Shown piece by piece: positions 8,067 to 16,998 of a stretch of DNA of 64,000 nucleotides. The notes beneath the pieces are model-generated. The model worked only from the letters and a program-made list of their open reading frames with translations, was not told the DNA's origin and made no database searches. Numbering within the stretch: position 1 is the stretch's first letter; the number at the start of each line of letters is the position of its first letter. Location of the stretch: contig NZ_JAMOFV010000006.1 of assembly GCF_023656515.1 (NCBI RefSeq), positions 2,209,243 through 2,273,242 of the forward strand. The letters run 5' to 3'. The translations under genes were made by a program, and so were the position numbers. The DNA is from Clostridium swellfunianum. GTDB taxonomy: Bacteria > Bacillota > Clostridia > Clostridiales > Clostridiaceae.

Positions 8067-9434
8067 TTACAGCAGATTATATTTTTTTATCTTATATTGA
8101 AGGTTCTGCCTGGAAATTTTTAAATATGCAGAGGTTTTTGATATATTATTCCCGTATCTATTTAAAGCCTCATTAATTATTTTCTTCTCCAAGTTCTCTA
8201 AATATTGCTCTATTGGAAATTCTTCCATTCCAGCAGTATAATTACCATTGCTAATAAAATTCCTTGCCAGTCTTTGTTCTACATACTCTCTTGTTATATA
8301 TGGACCATCATCTATCATATTCATTGAAGCCTCAATAGTGTTCTTTAATTCTCTAATATTACCAGGCCAGCTATACTTTAAAAAAATATCCAATACCTCT
8401 TCATGAATTCCTGCTATGTTTTTTCCCAATAATTTGTTATAGAAACTTATAAATTGTGCTGTTAGCTCATTAATATCTTGTGGCCTTTCTCTAAGAGGAG
8501 GTATATCTATCCTTATTACACCTAGTCGATAATAAAAATCCTTTCTCAGCTTTCCTTCCTTTATAAGCTTTTCAGGTGCCTCATTTAAAGTCGCAATAAT
8601 TCTTATATCAATATCAACCAAAACATTGCTTCCTATTGGTCTTATGTAGCCTTCCTGCAGCACTCGCAATAATTTTGATTGCAATGTAGTATCCATTGAA
8701 TTTATCTCATCAAGCAAGATTGTTCCTCCCTTAGCTTCTTCAAAAAGTCCCCTTTTGTTTTCCGCTCCAGTAAAACTACCTTTCACTGTTCCAAAAAGCA
8801 TGCTTTCAAGCAAATTACTTGGAATAGCAGCACAATTTATATCAATAAAAGCTTTATCTTTTCTTAATCCATTATAATGGATGCTCTGTGCAAACAATTC
8901 CTTGCCGCAGCCTGTTTCACCATATATGAGTACAGATGAATTAGTTAAACTAGCCTTCATAGCTTTAGTAATTGCAGTTCGTATTTTTTCGCTGCTTCCT
9001 ATTATGTCTTTAAATGTGTAAAATCTTCCCTTGATATTGTTTATACCTTGAAGCCTGCAGATCTTTTCATTAAGTTCTCTTAGTTGTGTCCTGTCCTTTG
9101 AAATTTCAATAGCTGCAATAACTTCTTCAGAGGCGATTACTGGAATTGTAGTATTTATTGCTGTTATATTTTTTCCAATATTGCTGCTGTACTGTTGAAT
9201 AACATCTATATATTTTTCCCCTTTTTTTAGAGCGTTCATAAGCGTAGAAGAATCTTCTTCTACGCCTTTTAATAATTCTATTGCTCTTTTGCCTATAACC
9301 TCACTAGGAATTAGTCCTTCAACCATACCCATAGCTTTGTTGTAGTAAATTGTTTTTCCTCTATTGTCCACTATGTGAATACCTTCATCTAAATTGTCAA
9401 GCAAGCACTTTAATATAATCTCAGCCTTACTCAT
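8067..9434 (-). CDS. Sigma-54-dependent transcriptional activator (PAS, AAA+, Fis)
   Basis: 455-residue enhancer-binding protein. Residues 1-120 look like a PAS sensor domain (LDEGIHIVDNRGKTIYYN). The AAA+ domain has Walker A GETGCGKE at 172-179, the sigma-54 contact loop as GSFTGA at 219-224 (the usual form is GAFTGA), and Walker B near 236-244 (GGTILLDE). The C-terminus is a Fis-type helix-turn-helix (NISKTSAYLKISRQNLQYKI). There is no receiver domain, so it probably senses a small molecule through PAS. GGTGAAT precedes the ATG. It lies 18 bp after glyA and directly upstream of the ornithine operon with its -24/-12 promoter, so it is likely its activator; the ligand is unknown. Confidence 0.9.
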   Translation of the reverse strand: MSKAEIILKCLLDNLDEGIHIVDNRGKTIYYNKAMGMVEGLIPSEVIGKRAIELLKGVEEDSSTLMNALKKGEKYIDVIQQYSSNIGKNITAINTTIPVIASEEVIAAIEISKDRTQLRELNEKICRLQGINNIKGRFYTFKDIIGSSEKIRTAITKAMKASLTNSSVLIYGETGCGKELFAQSIHYNGLRKDKAFIDINCAAIPSNLLESMLFGTVKGSFTGAENKRGLFEEAKGGTILLDEINSMDTTLQSKLLRVLQEGYIRPIGSNVLVDIDIRIIATLNEAPEKLIKEGKLRKDFYYRLGVIRIDIPPLRERPQDINELTAQFISFYNKLLGKNIAGIHEEVLDIFLKYSWPGNIRELKNTIEASMNMIDDGPYITREYVEQRLARNFISNGNYTAGMEEFPIEQYLENLEKKIINEALNRYGNNISKTSAYLKISRQNLQYKIKKYNLL

Positions 9435-9452
9435 ATATTCACCATATACTAA

Positions 9453-10685
9453 TTAATAAATTGGATATTTACTACATATGTTCTTTACTTGTTCCCTAAC
9501 CTTTTCAACATCTTGACCTCTATTTTCAATTACATGATTCATTAAATAAGCAACCTCTTTCATTTCCTGTTCCCTAAAGCCTCTTGTTGTAACAGCTCCA
9601 GTTCCAATTCTTATACCACTTGTCACAAATGGGCTAAGAGTCTCAAAAGGTATAGTGTTTTTATTCACAGTAATTTTAGCATCGTCTAGCAACTTTTCTG
9701 CATCCTTGCCTGTAATGCCTTTATTGGTCAAATCAACCAGCAGCAAATGATTATCTGTGCCACCAGACACCATTCTAAAACCATATTTAGTTAACTCTTC
9801 TCCCAAAACCTTAGCATTAATTATTACTTGATTAATATAAGCCTTAAATTCTGGTCTTAAAGCTTCTTCAAAACATATGGCTTTAGCAGCTATAACATGC
9901 ATTAGAGGTCCTCCCTGCATGCCCGGGAAAATAGATTTATCAATATCCTTTGCATACTTTTCCTTGCATAGGATAGCACCTCCCCTAGGTCCTCTAAGAG
10001 TTTTATGTGTTGTAGTAGTAACAAAATCAGCATAAGGTACTGGTGAAGGATGCGCCCCCGCAGCAACTAGTCCAGCAATGTGAGCCATATCCACCATAAA
10101 AAGTGCCTCAACTTCGTCACAAATATCTCTAAGCTTCTTAAAATCTATTATTCTAGGGTACGCACTTGCTCCTGCTACCAGCATCTTGGGTCTATGTTCT
10201 AAAGCAAGTCTTCTAACTTCTTCATAATCTATTTGTTCAGTTTCCTTATTAACTCCATAAGAAATAAATTTGAATAGTTTTCCTGAAAAATTAACTGGGC
10301 TCCCATGAGTTAAATGTCCTCCATGACTTAAATTCATCCCTAAAACAGTATCTCCAGGCTTTAAGAATGCAAAGTAAACCGCCATGTTTGCTTGAGAACC
10401 AGCATGAGGCTGTACATTGGCATGCTCAGCATTAAATAGCTGTTTTGCTCTTTCTCTTGCTAGATTTTCAATCTCATCGACAACCTCACAGCCTCCGTAA
10501 TATCTCTTTCCCGGGTAACCTTCAGCATATTTGTTTGTAAGCTGTGATCCCATGGCTTCCATTACAGATTTGCTTGTAAAGTTTTCTGAAGCTATAAGTT
10601 CAATATTGTCCTCCTGCCTTTTTATCTCTCTCTGTAAAATACTATAAATTTCAACATCCTGCTTTTTCATATTGTTAAAGTCCAT
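9453..10685 (-). CDS. glyA: Serine hydroxymethyltransferase
   Basis: 410-residue PLP enzyme that interconverts serine and glycine with tetrahydrofolate; length is typical of the family. The PLP lysine is K238 in [14 protein letters not shown], and the N-terminal IELIASENF and [13 protein letters not shown] segments are diagnostic. AAGGAGTG precedes the ATG. A sigma-A promoter with 17-bp spacing lies 40-65 bp upstream. The sigma-54 activator gene follows by 18 bp and is probably co-transcribed, which would give the activator basal expression. Confidence 0.96.
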   Translation of the reverse strand: MDFNNMKKQDVEIYSILQREIKRQEDNIELIASENFTSKSVMEAMGSQLTNKYAEGYPGKRYYGGCEVVDEIENLARERAKQLFNAEHANVQPHAGSQANMAVYFAFLKPGDTVLGMNLSHGGHLTHGSPVNFSGKLFKFISYGVNKETEQIDYEEVRRLALEHRPKMLVAGASAYPRIIDFKKLRDICDEVEALFMVDMAHIAGLVAAGAHPSPVPYADFVTTTTHKTLRGPRGGAILCKEKYAKDIDKSIFPGMQGGPLMHVIAAKAICFEEALRPEFKAYINQVIINAKVLGEELTKYGFRMVSGGTDNHLLLVDLTNKGITGKDAEKLLDDAKITVNKNTIPFETLSPFVTSGIRIGTGAVTTRGFREQEMKEVAYLMNHVIENRGQDVEKVREQVKNICSKYPIY

Positions 10686-10722
10686 ATTATCACTCCTTGC
10701 GAAATATTATCCATTGTATATG

Positions 10723-10751
10723 ATTATAACCCTACTTACCACAATATTCAA
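10723..10751 (-). promoter_or_regulatory. Sigma-A promoter of glyA
   Basis: On the minus strand a -35 TTGAAT (10746-10751) and a -10 TATAAT (10723-10728) are separated by exactly 17 bp. The start site would be near 10716, about 30 nt upstream of the glyA ATG. It is the only well-formed promoter I see in this divergent 212-bp spacer; I could not settle a promoter for the opposite thrE-like gene. Confidence 0.65.
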
Positions 10752-10897
10752 TAAATTAAACCTAAAATTAATCATTTATACAATATTAAGATATTTATAA
10801 TTAAGAGAAATTTATGATATAATAACTAATTATTACTGTTGAAGTTATATAAAAGTTATAAAAGGCTATATACAATATTTAGATTGAAGGTGATATC

Positions 10898-11665
10898 TTG
10901 AATATTAACAGCATTATCCATCTTGCTGCCGATGCAGGTAAAATAATATTAGAAAGCGGCGGAGAGACCTATAGAGTAGAAGAAACAATTATACGTATCT
11001 GCAATGCCTATGGTCTTACCCATGCTGAAAGCTTTGTTACTCCGACAGGAATTATTATATCAGCCTCTGATATAAATGGTCAGATAATATCTCTCGTAAA
11101 AAGAATAAAGATACGAACAGTAGACTTAGAAAAGATATCAAAGGTAAATGATTTGTCTAGGAATATAAGAGCAAAAAAACTCACAGTTGAGTATGTTAAG
11201 GACGAACTTGAGAAAATATCCAAAGAGCCACGATATAACATGAAAATAACTTTGTTTTTCTCAGCTGTAGCAGCTTCATTTTTTACACTTTTATTTGGTG
11301 GAAATATATATGATTTTATAATATCCTTTTTTATAGGAATTATAATTAAATCAATTTCTATATTTTTAAGTGAAATTGAGATAAATGAATTCTTTATCAA
11401 TGTATTGGGTGGAGCAATAGCCGCATTACTTGCTCTTATAGCAGTAAACTTTCAATTAGCTTTTAATATGGATAAAATCATAATCGGCTCCATTATGCTC
11501 CTTGTTCCAGGTCTTGCTATAACAAATGCCATTAGAGATACTATTGCAGGAGACTTAGTTGCAGGAATATCCAGAGCACTTGAGGCCTTTTTAGTTGCTG
11601 TGGCCATAGCTGTGGGCTCCGGTGTTACATTAAAGCTATGGTTTAATTTTTTTGGAGGTATGTAA
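10898..11665 (+). CDS. Threonine/serine exporter, large (ThrE N-type) subunit
   Basis: 255-residue member of the ThrE/PF06738 family. A soluble N-terminal domain of about 115 residues contains the family signature around GGETYRVEETI and is followed by about five hydrophobic segments. It starts at TTG with AAGGTGAT 3 bp upstream; no better ATG fits. The partner ThrE-2 gene follows 1 bp after its stop. Together they form a split exporter with Thr/Ser as presumed substrates. Placement next to glyA, divergently, fits control of serine, glycine or threonine pools, but that link is inference. Confidence 0.85.
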   Translation: MNINSIIHLAADAGKIILESGGETYRVEETIIRICNAYGLTHAESFVTPTGIIISASDINGQIISLVKRIKIRTVDLEKISKVNDLSRNIRAKKLTVEYVKDELEKISKEPRYNMKITLFFSAVAASFFTLLFGGNIYDFIISFFIGIIIKSISIFLSEIEINEFFINVLGGAIAALLALIAVNFQLAFNMDKIIIGSIMLLVPGLAITNAIRDTIAGDLVAGISRALEAFLVAVAIAVGSGVTLKLWFNFFGGM

Positions 11666-11666
11666 A

Positions 11667-12113
11667 ATGATTTTGAAATCTTTATATGCACTTTTAGCTA
11701 GTCTAGGTTTTGGAGTTCTTTTTAATATCAAAGGAAAAAATCTTGTATTTGCTTCCATAGGAGGTTTTTTAACTTGGTATGTATATTTGCTTATTCTGAA
11801 TCTTAGTGCTTCTAATCTGTTAGGACTATTTGTTGCTTCACTAGCAGCAGGGCTATATTCAGAAGCTTTAGCTAGGATACTTAAAAGTCCGGTTACAACT
11901 TTTTCAATTTGTTCTATAATTCCTCTTGTTCCTGGCGGCGGCATGTATTATACAATGCTTGAGTCAGTTCAGGGCAACATAAATAAATTTCTAAGTACAG
12001 GTCTTGATACTCTTTCCAATGCAGGTGCTATTGCAGTGGGCATATTGCTTGCCTCTTCAGTAACAAAGGTAATTTTAATAATAGAAAGAAAAAAAACTTC
12101 TAGAATTCACTAG
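11667..12113 (+). CDS. Threonine/serine exporter, small (ThrE-2 type) subunit
   Basis: 148-residue hydrophobic protein of the ThrE_2 (PF12821) type with about four membrane segments, among them a conserved IPLVPGGGMYYTM loop. The ATG at 11667 is chosen because GGAGGT lies 7 bp before it; an in-frame ATG at 11652 would overlap the previous gene. The stop codon is inside the downstream hairpin terminator. It completes the two-gene exporter with the preceding gene. Confidence 0.85.
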   Translation: MILKSLYALLASLGFGVLFNIKGKNLVFASIGGFLTWYVYLLILNLSASNLLGLFVASLAAGLYSEALARILKSPVTTFSICSIIPLVPGGGMYYTMLESVQGNINKFLSTGLDTLSNAGAIAVGILLASSVTKVILIIERKKTSRIH

Positions 12114-12121
12114 AAGTTTTT
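12092..12121. terminator. Bidirectional terminator, thrE-like pair / csoR-like
   Basis: A stem of AAAACTTCTAG and its complement around a 6-nt loop, with A-runs on one side and T-runs on the other. It serves the plus-strand exporter genes and, in the other direction, the minus-strand repressor gene; both stop codons (12113 and 12120) fall in or next to the hairpin. Confidence 0.8.
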
Positions 12122-12380
12122 ATTTCATAAACATTAAGAGAGCTTCCATCATATTATCAATTTTGTCTTTTGGAAAACAGTTTCCTTCCGTTGAGTCTAT
12201 GCAGTCCTTGGCATAATTTTCAAGAACTATGCCTCCTACTTTATTTATTGCTGATCTTATAGCTGCTATTTGTATCAGCACATCCTTACAATTTACATCA
12301 GCCTCTATCATCTTTTCAATGCCCTTTACCTGACCTTCTATCCTTCTCAATCTGTTTTGAAGATCCTTTTTAACATCCAT
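12120..12380 (-). CDS. CsoR/CstR-family repressor
   Basis: 86-residue all-helical repressor of the DUF156 family (NRLRRIEGQVKGIEKMI). The two family cysteines are at C31 and C60, but the position four residues before the second cysteine, a histidine in copper-sensing CsoR, is Y56 here. That resembles the persulfide-sensing CstR branch rather than a Cu(I) sensor. No copper or sulfur gene is adjacent, so the target is unknown. GGGAGTG precedes the ATG. The family call is safe; the signal is not. Confidence 0.85.
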   Translation of the reverse strand: MDVKKDLQNRLRRIEGQVKGIEKMIEADVNCKDVLIQIAAIRSAINKVGGIVLENYAKDCIDSTEGNCFPKDKIDNMMEALLMFMK

Positions 12381-12421
12381 CTAAATTCACTCCCAAAGCT
12401 TTTAAGCTTTTTTTAAAAGTC

Positions 12422-12449
12422 TATCTGTGCTCATTAGTGAGCACAGATA
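12422..12449 (-). terminator. Hairpin after aspS
   Basis: A perfect 12-bp stem (arm 12422-12433, TATCTGTGCTCA) with a 4-nt loop lies 12 bp after the aspS stop. On the minus strand the following tract is only moderately T-rich (TAGACTTTT), so it may be a weak terminator. A second small hairpin with a T-run (12396-12413) follows. Confidence 0.55.
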
Positions 12450-12460
12450 ATGATATATGT

Positions 12461-14251
12461 CTATTCAATGTTTCCATCTTGATTTATAGATAACCCTAAC
12501 TCCTTAAGCTGAACCTCATCTACTACATTTGGAGCCTCTGTCATTGGATCAAATGCATTTTGGTTTTTAGGGAAGGCAATAACATCTTTAATGTTATCTG
12601 TTCCACTTAAGAACATTATAAGTCTGTCAAAACCAAATGCCAATCCACCATGTGGAGGTGGTCCATATTTAAATGCCTCTAGTAGGAAACCAAATCTCTC
12701 CCATGCTTTTTCCTTTGTAAACCCAAGAACGTTAAACATCTTTTCCTGAAGCTTTGAATCATGTATTCTTATACTTCCCCCACCAAGTTCTTCACCATTT
12801 AACACCATATCATAAGCCTTAGCTCTTACCTTTATAGGATTAGTATCTAAGTATTCAATATCCTCATCCAGAGGTGCCGTAAATGGGTGATGCTCAGCTT
12901 GATATCTTCCTTCCTCTTCATTGTATGAAACAAGAGGGAATTCAGTAATCCAAAGGAAGTTAAACTCGTTATTGTCCTTTAATATTTCAAGCTTCTTAGC
13001 CAGTTCAAGTCTCAGGGCACCTAAAGCCTGAAGCACAACCTTATCGCTGTCAGAAAGTATTAAAATCAAATCTCCAGCCTTTGCATTCATAGTATCTAAA
13101 ATTGCCTTCATTTCCTCTTCCTTAAGGAATTTAGCTATTGGAGATTTTATTTCTTCCTCCTTATAGGCAACCCATGCAAGTCCCTTAGCTTTATAAGTCT
13201 TTACAAACTCTCCAAGTCTGTCTAAGTCTTTTCTTCCCATGCCTGCACAATTATCAACTCTTATAGCTCTTACACTTCCGCCATTATCTAAAGCATCTCT
13301 AAATACTTTAAAATCGCTGTTTTTAACTGCATCGCTTATATTAGTTATTTCCATGCCAAATCTTAAATCAGGTTTATCTGAACCATACTTCTCCATTGCT
13401 TCCTTGTATGGCATTCTTCTAAATGGTGTTTCAATTTCTACTCCTAAAACATCCATAAATACTTTCTTTACTAAGCCTTCGTTCATAGCAATAACATCGT
13501 CCTGCTCAACAAAGCTCATTTCTATATCAATTTGAGTAAATTCTGGCTGTCTGTTAGCCCTTAAATCTTCATCTCTAAAACACTTAACTATTTGATAGTA
13601 TCTATCGAAGCCAGAAACCATTAACAGCTGTTTAAATAATTGTGGTGACTGCGGAAGTGCATAAAACATTCCAGGATAGTTTCTACTTGGAACAAGGTAG
13701 TCTCTAGCACCTTCTGGAGTACTCTTTGTTAGCATTGGAGTTTCAACTTCTAAAAATCCATTGTCCGCATAATAGTCTCTAACAGACTTCGCTGCTTTTG
13801 ATCTAATAACAAATATCTTCTGCATATCTGGTCTTCTAAGGTCAAGATATCTATACTTCATTCTTATATGTTCTGAAGCATCCAAATCTTCCTTTATATA
13901 TATTGGTGGGGTCTCAGCTTCTGAAAGAATTTTTATGCTGCTTCCCTTAAGTTCAACCATACCTGTTGGCATGTTTGGATTTGGAGATTCTCTTCTAACT
14001 ATTTCACCTGATACAGATATACAGTATTCAGTTCTTAGTAAATCCGCTTTTTCAAAAGCTGCTTTATTTATTTCTTCTCCAAACATAACTTGAAGCAATC
14101 CGCTTCTATCTCTTAAGTCAACAAATATTAAGCCTCCAAGATTTCTTCTTCTTTGTACCCATCCCATGACGGTTACATTTGTGCCTATATGAGACTCTCT
14201 GAGTTCACCGCACATTATCGTTCTTTTTTGTCCTAAAAGGGCTTCTCCCAT
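12461..14251 (-). CDS. aspS: Aspartyl-tRNA synthetase
   Basis: Class II synthetase of 596 residues, normal bacterial length with the GAD insertion domain. It has an N-terminal OB-fold anticodon domain (VMGWVQRRRNLGGLIFVDLRDRSG), motif 2 around FRDEDLRANRQPEFTQ, and motif 3 GGLAFGFDRL at the C-terminus. The ATG at 14251 is preferred to an upstream in-frame TTG, since GGGAGG sits 8 bp before the ATG. It follows hemZ by about 30 bp. Whether it is discriminating or also charges tRNA-Asn cannot be read here. Confidence 0.95.
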   Translation of the reverse strand: MGEALLGQKRTIMCGELRESHIGTNVTVMGWVQRRRNLGGLIFVDLRDRSGLLQVMFGEEINKAAFEKADLLRTEYCISVSGEIVRRESPNPNMPTGMVELKGSSIKILSEAETPPIYIKEDLDASEHIRMKYRYLDLRRPDMQKIFVIRSKAAKSVRDYYADNGFLEVETPMLTKSTPEGARDYLVPSRNYPGMFYALPQSPQLFKQLLMVSGFDRYYQIVKCFRDEDLRANRQPEFTQIDIEMSFVEQDDVIAMNEGLVKKVFMDVLGVEIETPFRRMPYKEAMEKYGSDKPDLRFGMEITNISDAVKNSDFKVFRDALDNGGSVRAIRVDNCAGMGRKDLDRLGEFVKTYKAKGLAWVAYKEEEIKSPIAKFLKEEEMKAILDTMNAKAGDLILILSDSDKVVLQALGALRLELAKKLEILKDNNEFNFLWITEFPLVSYNEEEGRYQAEHHPFTAPLDEDIEYLDTNPIKVRAKAYDMVLNGEELGGGSIRIHDSKLQEKMFNVLGFTKEKAWERFGFLLEAFKYGPPPHGGLAFGFDRLIMFLSGTDNIKDVIAFPKNQNAFDPMTEAPNVVDEVQLKELGLSINQDGNIE

Positions 14252-14280
14252 TTGTCTTCCTCCCAATTCAATAAAAAATA

Positions 14281-15705
14281 TTAATATAAGCTATTTAATA
14301 GCTGTATTTTTTTGCTTATCATTTCATCAATTCTATTTATGTATCCTTTTACATCCTTAACATTTGCAAATCTTTCTATTCGATTTTCGTCAAGAAAAAT
14401 TACTTTAGAAACTGCATCTGCACCACAGGCTATTATTGTCTGCTTTTCTTCAATCATTTGAATATTGTATATTCCTTGTTTAGTAGGTTTAGAGTAACCT
14501 ACATTTTCCATGTTTCCAAACATGTTTTTCTGTCTGTACATATAGTAAGGCTTCATATTTAATTTTTTAGCAAGGTCAAAAGTTTCATTATACATCTTGT
14601 TTATTTCTGATTGGCTCAGTTCTTCCAAAGGCATCTCATTAATGATATTTTCATGAAGCTTCGAAGCTCTTTTTATAGATAAGCCATGCACTGTAATACT
14701 GTCTGGATCAAGCTTAAATATTTCACTGCAGGTTTTTTGTATTTGAACCAAGCTTTCTCCATCAAGGCCAACAATTACATCCATATTTATATTGTCAAAG
14801 CCTATACTTCTAGCCATATTATATTTTTCAACAACATCCTCAATGCTATGACGCCTTCCTATTTTTCTTAGGGTTTCTTCATTCATGCTTTGAGGGTTTA
14901 TGCTTATTCTATGAACATTATAGTTTTTCATAGTTTGAAGCTTTAAAAAACTTATGCTGTCTGGCCTTCCACATTCTACAGTAAATTCTTTTACATCTTT
15001 ATCCGCAACTAAGTTATAGTATATAGATGTCATAATATCTTCAAATTGATTATCATTTACCGAGGTTGGAGTGCCTCCGCCAAAATAAACACACTCAATT
15101 TTTAATTTTTTTTCATTTATGTATCTGCTTGTGCTTTCTATCTCTTTTTTTAGAGCCTCCAAGTATGGCTCAACTAATGATTTGAAGCCTGCAATTGGAT
15201 TAGCTGCAAAAGAACAATATGAGCATCTTGTTGGACAAAACGGCATTCCAATATAGACACTAACAGTATTCTTGTCTTTGTTTATAAATTTATTTTCTAC
15301 CTTAGCAACATCAATACATAACTGAGCTTTTTCAGAACTTGCATTAAAGTGCTCCTTGTAATACTCAACTATATCTTCTTCCATTTTGCCTTTATTCAAA
15401 AGTGACAGTGCAATTTTGCTAGGTCTGATACCAATTAATGTTCCCCAAGGAAAGTCCTTGCCCGTCTTATTTTTCAAATAATTAAAAACTGCAAGTTTGA
15501 CAGTTTCTTTTTTATTAAATTCAATATTAAACAGATAACTAAGCTGATCGTCATTGAAACTAATAAGTATATCATCTTGTTCTACTAATATACGAACATC
15601 TTCATCTTCTTCGACAAATTTTATGTCTTCTAAAGCATAAAACAAATTAATTATCTGATATACGTCATATCTGAAATATAAATTATTTAAAAAAACTTTA
15701 ATCAT
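14281..15705 (-). CDS. hemZ: HemZ-like radical SAM protein (coproporphyrinogen dehydrogenase family)
   Basis: 474-residue HemN/HemZ-type radical SAM protein with the cluster motif CPTRCSYC in the middle and an extra N-terminal domain of about 150 residues seen in clostridial and bacillar HemZ. The ATG at 15705 has GAAGGAG upstream; a TTG 15 bp earlier overlaps this RBS. The N-terminal extension and position before aspS match the Firmicute gene order. Enzymatic role in heme synthesis is doubtful in an anaerobe that may lack the pathway; the family call is firm, the substrate is not. Confidence 0.88.
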   Translation of the reverse strand: MIKVFLNNLYFRYDVYQIINLFYALEDIKFVEEDEDVRILVEQDDILISFNDDQLSYLFNIEFNKKETVKLAVFNYLKNKTGKDFPWGTLIGIRPSKIALSLLNKGKMEEDIVEYYKEHFNASSEKAQLCIDVAKVENKFINKDKNTVSVYIGMPFCPTRCSYCSFAANPIAGFKSLVEPYLEALKKEIESTSRYINEKKLKIECVYFGGGTPTSVNDNQFEDIMTSIYYNLVADKDVKEFTVECGRPDSISFLKLQTMKNYNVHRISINPQSMNEETLRKIGRRHSIEDVVEKYNMARSIGFDNINMDVIVGLDGESLVQIQKTCSEIFKLDPDSITVHGLSIKRASKLHENIINEMPLEELSQSEINKMYNETFDLAKKLNMKPYYMYRQKNMFGNMENVGYSKPTKQGIYNIQMIEEKQTIIACGADAVSKVIFLDENRIERFANVKDVKGYINRIDEMISKKIQLLNSLY

Positions 15706-15723
15706 AAGCAGCTCCTTCAATTT

Positions 15724-16338
15724 TTAAAGGAAAGGATTGTTATCCCTTTCATATTTTATACTGGACTGAGGTCCATGTCCTGGATATACAGTTATACTTT
15801 CATCCAGCACTAAAAGCTTGTTTCTTATGCTGCTTATCAAGGTTTCAAAGTTTCCACCGCTTAAGTCGGTTCTTCCAATTGATCTCAAAAACAAGGTATC
15901 ACCTGTAAAAAGTTTATCCTGAACTAAAAAACAAACTCCACCAGGGCTGTGACCCGGTGTTTCAACAACTTTAATTTCTAAATTTCCAAGCTTATAGATA
16001 TTATCTTCCTGAAGATCCATGTTTAAAGTCACTGACTGCCCCTTATATCTTAAAGGTCCAAACATAAATTCACCATTTAGAATAAACTCTCCATCTCTTT
16101 TGCTTATGTGTGACGGCAACTTATAGTTTTCCATTAAAGCCCCAACTGCACCAGTGTGGTCAGAGTGACCGTGGGTTAATAATATGTACTTGACCTTTGC
16201 TCCAATGCTATCTATATAAGTAGTTAAATCCTCTGCATCTCCGCCTGGATCTATAACGGCACATTCTTTAGTTTCCTCATCCATCAATATATAGCAGTTT
16301 GCAGCATACACTCCTGCAGGAATTCTTTTCAGAAGCAT
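15724..16338 (-). CDS. Metallo-beta-lactamase-fold hydrolase (glyoxalase II-like)
   Basis: 204-residue MBL-fold hydrolase with the metal motif THGHSDHTG, a second histidine in ETPGHSPGG, a TGDTLF aspartate and a final YPGHGP histidine. That is a full two-metal set. The ATG at 16338 follows AAGGAGG; a TTG 30 bp upstream lies within a tandem repeat. The usual annotation is hydroxyacylglutathione-hydrolase-like, though clostridia lack glutathione, so the true thioester substrate is unknown. It sits between dtd and hemZ, as in many Firmicutes. Confidence 0.85.
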   Translation of the reverse strand: MLLKRIPAGVYAANCYILMDEETKECAVIDPGGDAEDLTTYIDSIGAKVKYILLTHGHSDHTGAVGALMENYKLPSHISKRDGEFILNGEFMFGPLRYKGQSVTLNMDLQEDNIYKLGNLEIKVVETPGHSPGGVCFLVQDKLFTGDTLFLRSIGRTDLSGGNFETLISSIRNKLLVLDESITVYPGHGPQSSIKYERDNNPFL

Positions 16339-16345
16339 TGTATTC

Positions 16346-16450
16346 CTCCTTGTATTCCTTTTTTGCACTTAAGGATTAGCAATCCTTAAGCTCCTTGTAT
16401 TTCTTTTTTATAGTTAAAGATTATCAATCCTCAAACTCCTTGTATTCCTT
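16346..16450. repeat. 45-bp tandem repeat between dtd and the MBL hydrolase gene
   Basis: Two complete 45-bp units (16346-16390 and 16391-16435) agree at 37 of 45 positions, and a third partial copy begins at 16436 and runs into the dtd stop. Each starts CTCCTTGTATT on the plus strand. The first has a perfect 10-bp inverted repeat (CTTAAGGATT, loop AGC) at 16368-16390; the second has a decayed version. On the minus strand each unit ends in AAGGAG, so the copies duplicate the RBS region of the hydrolase gene. Confidence 0.85.
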
Positions 16451-16898
16451 AAAACGTCTTTTTACTTTCTAGCATCAAAGTAACAGGGCCGTCATTTTCT
16501 ATTGAAACTTTCATATCAGCTCCGAAAATCCCTGTCTCAACTTTATATAAAATCTGCTTGCATTCGCTGACAAAAGTTTCGTAAAGCTGTTCTGCTTCAT
16601 CACCTGATAGCGCTTCCATAAAATTAGGTCTTCTGCCTTTTCTACAATCTCCATACAAAGTAAATTGGGAAACCACAAGCAGTTCCCCTCCTACTTCAAG
16701 CAAAGATTTATTTAACTTTCCCACCTCATCTTCAAAGATTCTCAGGTTTACTATTTTTTCGCTCAAATATTTAACATCTTCAATTGTATCTTCCTTTGAT
16801 ATTCCAAGTAGCACATTAATTCCTTTTCCAATCTTCCCTACCACTTCATTATCAACGGTTACACTTGAAGAAATAACTCTTTGTACTACAGCTCTCAT
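16449..16898 (-). CDS. dtd: D-aminoacyl-tRNA deacylase
   Basis: 149-residue deacylase that removes D-amino acids mischarged on tRNA. The family signatures SQFTLYGD and the C-terminal NDGPVTL are both present, and length is standard. The ATG is preceded by AGAGGGAATCAA. It follows rel by about 100 bp with a terminator-like hairpin between. Its presence is apt in a cell that makes D-ornithine and alanine in the adjacent pathway, although it is widespread in any case. Confidence 0.95.
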   Translation of the reverse strand: MRAVVQRVISSSVTVDNEVVGKIGKGINVLLGISKEDTIEDVKYLSEKIVNLRIFEDEVGKLNKSLLEVGGELLVVSQFTLYGDCRKGRRPNFMEALSGDEAEQLYETFVSECKQILYKVETGIFGADMKVSIENDGPVTLMLESKKTF

Positions 16899-16927
16899 TT
16901 GATTCCCTCTTGTATTGATAAAAAGTA

Positions 16928-16950
16928 CGCACGGATTATTAATCCTTACG
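16928..16950 (-). terminator. Hairpin after rel
   Basis: On the minus strand a stem with one mismatch and one G-U pair (arms around GTAAGGATT and AATCCGTGC) is followed by TACTTTTTAT. It lies about 50 bp after the rel stop and 30 bp before dtd. The GGATT/AATCC core also occurs in the tandem repeat downstream of dtd. Confidence 0.5.
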
Positions 16951-16998
16951 CCTAGTATTGCTTAGTATGCCATAAAAATTAAGCTTTTTACATTTTAA

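Noticed and set aside
12381-12460. The palindromic region after aspS considered as a csoR-like operator.
   Set aside because: It fits a terminator for aspS on the minus strand; no second copy of the dyad was found near the repressor start to support an operator.
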